Assembly (NCBI GenBank): GCA_004557805.1
Contig: SFFS01000059.1
Span: forward strand, 1 to 13,531
Length of the DNA: 13,531 nucleotides
From: Clostridiales bacterium
GTDB lineage: Bacteria; Bacillota; Clostridia; Christensenellales; Aristaeellaceae
Reading direction: 5' to 3'
Positions 12,359 to 13,531 of the stretch are shown here, piece by piece. The translations under genes and the position numbers were made by a program. Numbering within the stretch: the first letter of the stretch is position 1; every line of letters begins with the position of its first letter. A model generated the notes under the pieces. That model was not told the DNA's origin, did not search any database, and saw only the letters and a list, made by a program, of their open reading frames with translations.

Positions 12359-13531
12359 TCACATAATCAGAATGACGCCCAGATCGAGCGCGGAAACGTT
12401 CGGTTCGGCGCTTACGCCGCATCCGAGCTTCCAGAGCGGTTCGGACGTGCCGTGCGTTCTCAGCGCCTCCCACAGATCGACGCCCGCAGCCTGCGCTTCC
12501 TCCGCCGTCCATCCGTCGATCACCGCGCCTGCAAGACAGCCGGGCGCGCCCTCGATTTGCAGGCCGCCGGGGCCGTCGGTTCCGTCGGTATCAACCGCGC
12601 CGAACACGATTCTCTCGCTTCCCGCAATCTTCAGCGCCGCCGCCGTGCAGTATTCCTGGTTGCGGCCGCCCACGCCCGATTCGCTTCCCACGGTCACGAC
12701 GTTCTCGCCCGAGGTCATCCATACGATCGGGGCGCGGAAGGGTTCGCCCATTCTTTCGGCGCAAAGCGCCATCTGCGCGTTGACGATACCCGCCTCACGC
12801 GCCTCGGCATTCATATACTCCGAAAGCATCACGCAGGGATAGCCCAGTTCCGCCGCGCGCCTGCGCACCGCGGGATAGACGGTCGCATCCTTGAAAATCA
12901 GCCCGAAGAACCGCGCGCCGAGCGACTCGTATTCCTCGACGCTCATGTTTTCCGTTTCCGGCGTGCCCGCCAGCAGATGGCGGCGAATCGACTCCGGCGT
13001 GCGCTCCCACGCGTTCCATTTTTTGATAATCGCAATGCAGTCGGCGTACGTCGACGCGCCCGCAATGGCCGGGAAAAACGTGTTCGTGCGCAGCAATTCG
13101 AAATAGGAAACGCGCCGGACGGCCGTATCGGTTTTCGACGGATCGGCCGTGACGAGGTTTACGAGCGCCGCGGGCCGGAACAGCCGCGCGATGCGCCCGC
13201 CCTTGAAGCGATCCAGATGCGTGCGCACGGGGTTGAGATCGCTCGTCGGCACGCCCTTTTCAATCTGCATCAGGCGCGTAAACTCCGCAATATCCGCAAG
13301 CGAAACGCCCTCGGCCGGATAGGTCATCAGCGAGCTGCATCCGCTGCCGAAGATCGTAAAGACGAGGTCGCGCGCGGTGATATCCTTCGCCAGCGCTTCG
13401 ATCTTTTTACAGCCCTCGATGCAGCATTCGTCCGGCACCGGATGGCCCGCCAGCGTTACGCCGATCTTTTTGCACAGAACGCCGTCGCCGTGCTTTCCGA
13501 TGACATGGCCGGCCGTCAGCACATCGCCGAG
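12359..13531 (-). CDS. Glycerate 2-kinase-like protein (GckA/MOFRL family), 5' end outside window
   Basis: Glycerate 2-kinases of this family phosphorylate D-glycerate to 2-phosphoglycerate with ATP. About 390 residues are visible, in frame to the window edge. Family features, numbered from an internal GTG at 13522, are AGHPVPDE (25-32), NPVRTHLDRFKGGRIA (97-112, the NxVRkxLSxxKGGxLA motif), SGENVVTVGSESGVGGRNQE (271-290, ending in the invariant GGRNQE), DTDGTDGPGG (311-320) and a C-terminal MOFRL-like end NVSALDLGVILI. Full members have about 420-450 residues, so roughly 40-60 N-terminal residues and the start lie beyond 13531; the GTG is probably an internal valine. Divergences: the SGGGSSL nucleotide loop reads FGSGCSSL (58-65), and the usual TGPTGTN reads CGVSAEPN. 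The true substrate may be another hydroxy acid. First visible gene of the operon; its promoter is out of view. Confidence 0.8.
   Translation of the reverse strand, partial: LGDVLTAGHVIGKHGDGVLCKKIGVTLAGHPVPDECCIEGCKKIEALAKDITARDLVFTIFGSGCSSLMTYPAEGVSLADIAEFTRLMQIEKGVPTSDLNPVRTHLDRFKGGRIARLFRPAALVNLVTADPSKTDTAVRRVSYFELLRTNTFFPAIAGASTYADCIAIIKKWNAWERTPESIRRHLLAGTPETENMSVEEYESLGARFFGLIFKDATVYPAVRRRAAELGYPCVMLSEYMNAEAREAGIVNAQMALCAERMGEPFRAPIVWMTSGENVVTVGSESGVGGRNQEYCTAAALKIAGSERIVFGAVDTDGTDGPGGLQIEGAPGCLAGAVIDGWTAEEAQAAGVDLWEALRTHGTSEPLWKLGCGVSAEPNVSALDLGVILIM

Noticed and set aside
1..13531. CRISPR arrays, tRNA or rRNA genes, insertion sequences, prophage or defence genes
   Set aside because: Read for direct repeats, tRNA-like folds, transposase or integrase motifs; none seen. 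Nearly all DNA is accounted for by metabolic and translation genes.

Overview
The window suggests a GC-rich (roughly 60% by eye) member of the Clostridia (Bacillota). The left-hand gene order prmC-prfA-tsaC is a familiar housekeeping arrangement in that class, and the Shine-Dalgarno sites are strong and purine-rich. The species cannot be named from the sequence.

Layout. Positions 1-2541 on the plus strand hold a tightly packed translation cluster: the 3' part of prmC (release-factor glutamine methyltransferase), complete prfA (release factor 1) and complete tsaC (threonylcarbamoyl-AMP synthase, long Sua5 type). The genes overlap by 20 and 4 nt. A 170-nt convergent gap follows, with a strong and probably bidirectional terminator at 2643-2704. 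Everything from 2712 to the right edge is on the minus strand and forms one compact run of ten genes with gaps of 75 nt or less and several stop/start overlaps. In transcription order these are: a divergent glycerate 2-kinase (MOFRL type, 5' end cut by the window), an enolase paralogue with an altered active site, an aldehyde dehydrogenase, a PfkB sugar kinase, an L-fucose/L-arabinose-isomerase-like protein, a class II aldolase, a Gfo/Idh/MocA oxidoreductase, a ThuA-like protein, an AllA (ureidoglycolate lyase)-like cupin, and a GldA-like metal-dependent alcohol dehydrogenase.

How the minus-strand genes may work together (inference). The isomerase, PfkB kinase and class II aldolase form a classic aldose to ketose to ketose-phosphate to DHAP-plus-aldehyde module. 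The aldehyde could be oxidised by the aldehyde dehydrogenase or reduced by the GldA-like enzyme. If it is glyceraldehyde, oxidation gives glycerate, a substrate for the glycerate-2-kinase-like protein, and the 2-phosphoglycerate formed is what a normal enolase uses. The enolase here, however, keeps the core metal ligands and the catalytic lysine but lacks several substrate and phosphate contacts, so it may act on a different acid. The Gfo/Idh/MocA-ThuA pair resembles the ThuB/ThuA pair of disaccharide (3-keto-sugar) metabolism and may feed the module. No transporter, regulator or glycosidase gene is visible, and the operon promoter lies beyond the right edge. The actual substrate is unknown. 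This operon is the part of the window most likely to represent an undescribed pathway.
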